Of a stretch of DNA of 64,000 nucleotides, positions 62,328-64,000 are shown in pieces (within the stretch, counting starts at the first letter, position 1; each line of letters opens with the position of its first letter). The stretch comes from Formicarius rufipectus (taxonomy: Eukaryota; Chordata; Aves; Passeriformes; Formicariidae), in assembly GCA_013399695.1 (NCBI GenBank), contig VXAU01006135.1:1311842-1375841 (forward strand), read 5' to 3'. The notes below the pieces were generated by a model. The model was not told the origin of the DNA. It saw only the letters and a program-made list of their open reading frames with translations, and searched no databases. Position numbers and translations under genes: made by a program.

Positions 62328-62730
62328 AAAATAGAATCATTAAGGTAGGAAAATACTTCCAGGTTCATGGAGCCCACGCTTTGACTGAACTCCATCATGC
62401 CAACTCACCACAGCACAAAGTGCTGCATCCAGTCATGTCTTGAACACCCTCAGGGATCGTGACCCCACCACCTCCCCCGGCAGCCCATTCCAATGTTTGA
62501 TAACCCTTTCCATGAAGGAATTCTTTCTGGTGTCCAGGCTGTGCCTCCCCTGGTGCAGCTTGAGGTCATTTCCTCTTGGTCTGCTACTTTCTACCTGGGA
62601 GAAGAGGTCAAACCCCACCTGGCTACAATCTCCTTCCAGGGAGTTATAGAGAGTGAGGTCACCCCTGAACCTCCTTTTCTTCAGGCTCTACAACCCCAGC
62701 TTCTTCAGCCACTCCTCATATGACTTACTC
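62328..62730 (-). mobile_element. CR1 LINE, 5'-truncated, best-preserved copy
   Basis: Read on the - strand, the end of CR1 ORF2 is nearly continuous: KKRRFRGDLTLYNSLEG-like, then VGFDLFSQV, RPRGNDLKLHQGR, LDTRKNSF, MERVIKHWNGLPGEVV and SLRVFK, followed by the non-coding tail ending CCTACCTTAATGATTCTATT near 62328. The open part is 62433-62618. It stops at a TGA where related copies have an Arg codon (CGA to TGA, a typical CpG decay). The copy begins inside ORF2 near 62730, next to an A-rich run at 62741-62758. It cannot move by itself. Confidence 0.85.
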
Positions 62731-62740
62731 TCTAAAAATT

Positions 62741-62758
62741 AAAAAAAAAAAAAAAAAA
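62741..62758. repeat. Poly-A run
   Basis: Eighteen A, eleven bases beyond the approximate 5' edge of the - strand CR1 copy. Since CR1 does not end in poly-A and this is the wrong end, it may have been part of the target site. Confidence 0.9.
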
Positions 62759-62759
62759 T

Positions 62760-64000
62760 TGACTTTAATTTCTCTTTTGTTGTTGTGTTGGGGATGCTTG
62801 AGTTTAAGGTTTGAGAGTTCTTTGTATAATGAAACCAAATGGGAGGTGTTTCCATCTGCTGCTGATGGGCGATGGTACCTCAATGCCCTCATCCCTATGA
62901 GTTGAAATAAAGAAGAGATTATGGCTTCTATTAAAAGCTTATGCTAATGAATGAACTTCAGCTTTCCAAGGTGCTAAATCTACTTGCCAAAAAAGGTGTC
63001 ATAAAACTCTTCTTTTTTTCCAGCCAAAAAGAAATGATGGAACAACTGAAAATTAACCATCATATTTTTAAAGTACTTTATCTGCACACACCACACATAA
63101 AAGTACCTGCACAAATCATTTAAATGTTGTACCTATTAAATGGCTGTGTATCTATGGCACAATTTTCTTTCTAAAAAGCACAAAAAGTCCACAGCCTTTG
63201 GCAAGGCATTTTAGCACTCGATTCTCTCTCTTATGGATATATAGTTTAATCTGCCTCAAAGGTCTTGTTCACTTAAGTGTATGCTATGAATTATTCTCTT
63301 CCTATGTGCTGTGTGTGCACGGTGTCTGACCCACCAAATGGAAGAAAAGAAACCATCAGTATTGCCTGAAAAATGGTAATTTTCATATTTTATGCACCAA
63401 AAAGGGCTATAATACCTTTTTACAAATAAGGTGATTTTTTTGTACTTTTAAAAGAGAAAGCAAAATAAACTCTGGGTGCCATCTGGTAGGATATGGGAGC
63501 TGCAGGTAAGCACACTAATAATACTTAATGCTACTGCAACATGCTGTGTTTTCAGCACTGTAGGCATCAAGTGATGAATTCTCAGAACATTTCCTGTGCT
63601 CAAGGTAAATGTTACTAATCTCTCTAAGGAATCTTCTTGGTCTTGCTAGGAATAATACCTGTGTGCTTGCCAGCCCTGGAACCCCTCAAATCAGCTTAAT
63701 ATTGCATTTGCTGAAGCTTGTTCTTTCTCTGTCCACCCCTTCTTTTTGCGGCTCTTTTCATCAGCTCAGGATCTGTTTCTTCAGAGAACCTCCAGTGAAA
63801 ACAAAAGCAGTCAAATTAGTGGTTTGCTTTTTTCTCAAAGATCTGGGTGGACACAAGGCAATGGTGAGCTCCCATCAGGGAATAAGGAAAGGCAGGTTTC
63901 CTTACAACTGTCCAGGCATCACCCCATAGAAACAGGAAATTCTCTTCTGTGCAGTTTGTTATTAAATATACAGACATATTTGCCAGGCTGGAGTCCCTGC
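62760..64000. other. Gene-free stretch to the window end
   Basis: No gene supported. The 106-codon frame at 63609-63929 has no domain. No repeat recognised. Confidence 0.5.

Noticed and set aside
1..64000. CRISPR arrays, operons, tRNA or rRNA genes, intact LTR elements
   Set aside because: None was seen. The sequence is eukaryotic and shows no regular spacer repeats, no cloverleaf with proper boxes, and no paired terminal repeats recognisable by eye.

Overview
This is AT-rich vertebrate nuclear DNA, most likely from a bird. The best evidence is a set of CR1 LINE relics carrying the bird-type CR1 3' end (an AGAATCAT-type tail next to GGTTGGA/GGACCTT-type sequence) at about 12.2-13.0, 28.4, 45.7 and 62.3-62.7 kb, plus much older amniote CR1 and MIR-type relics at about 4.7-5.1, 9.5-9.7 and 36.9-37.0 kb. 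There is no operon-like packing, no ribosome-binding-site pattern, and coding density is close to zero. Almost all open frames are under 130 codons with no family signature, as chance predicts in 64 kb. A 3-base N gap sits inside a poly-G run at 27.9 kb.

No protein-coding gene could be established. The window reads as a gene desert or the inside of a very long intron. Three places hold weak coding signals. At 16.49-16.71 kb (+) a TATA-like motif is followed by a short ATG frame with a hydrophobic start and a consensus splice donor. At 41.73-41.91 kb (-) a 61-residue coding-like block has a plausible acceptor, a stop and a nearby ATTAAA. At 25.05-25.71 kb (+) lies the longest open frame (219 codons), with no recognisable domain.

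Several stretches look like candidate conserved non-coding elements, judged only by texture: retained CpGs in AT-rich sequence, crowded homeodomain-type TAATTA cores and few repeats. They are at about 2.7-3.2, 13.56-13.83, 24.1-24.3, 31.33-31.62, 38.64-38.90, 39.35-39.50 and 59.64-59.83 kb. If real, they would suit a regulatory desert around a developmental gene, but the gene is not in the window and cannot be named.

The rest is background with decayed retroelements (CR1, MIR-type SINEs, a possible retroelement RNase H fragment at 42.8-43.2 kb), homopolymer and T/G-rich simple repeats, and short perfect inverted repeats (4.64, 22.93-22.98, 24.28, 29.99-30.03, 35.41 and 54.8 kb). I saw no CRISPR array, prokaryotic system, intact transposon, tRNA or rRNA gene. 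Repeat and motif calls were made by eye, so boundaries are approximate.
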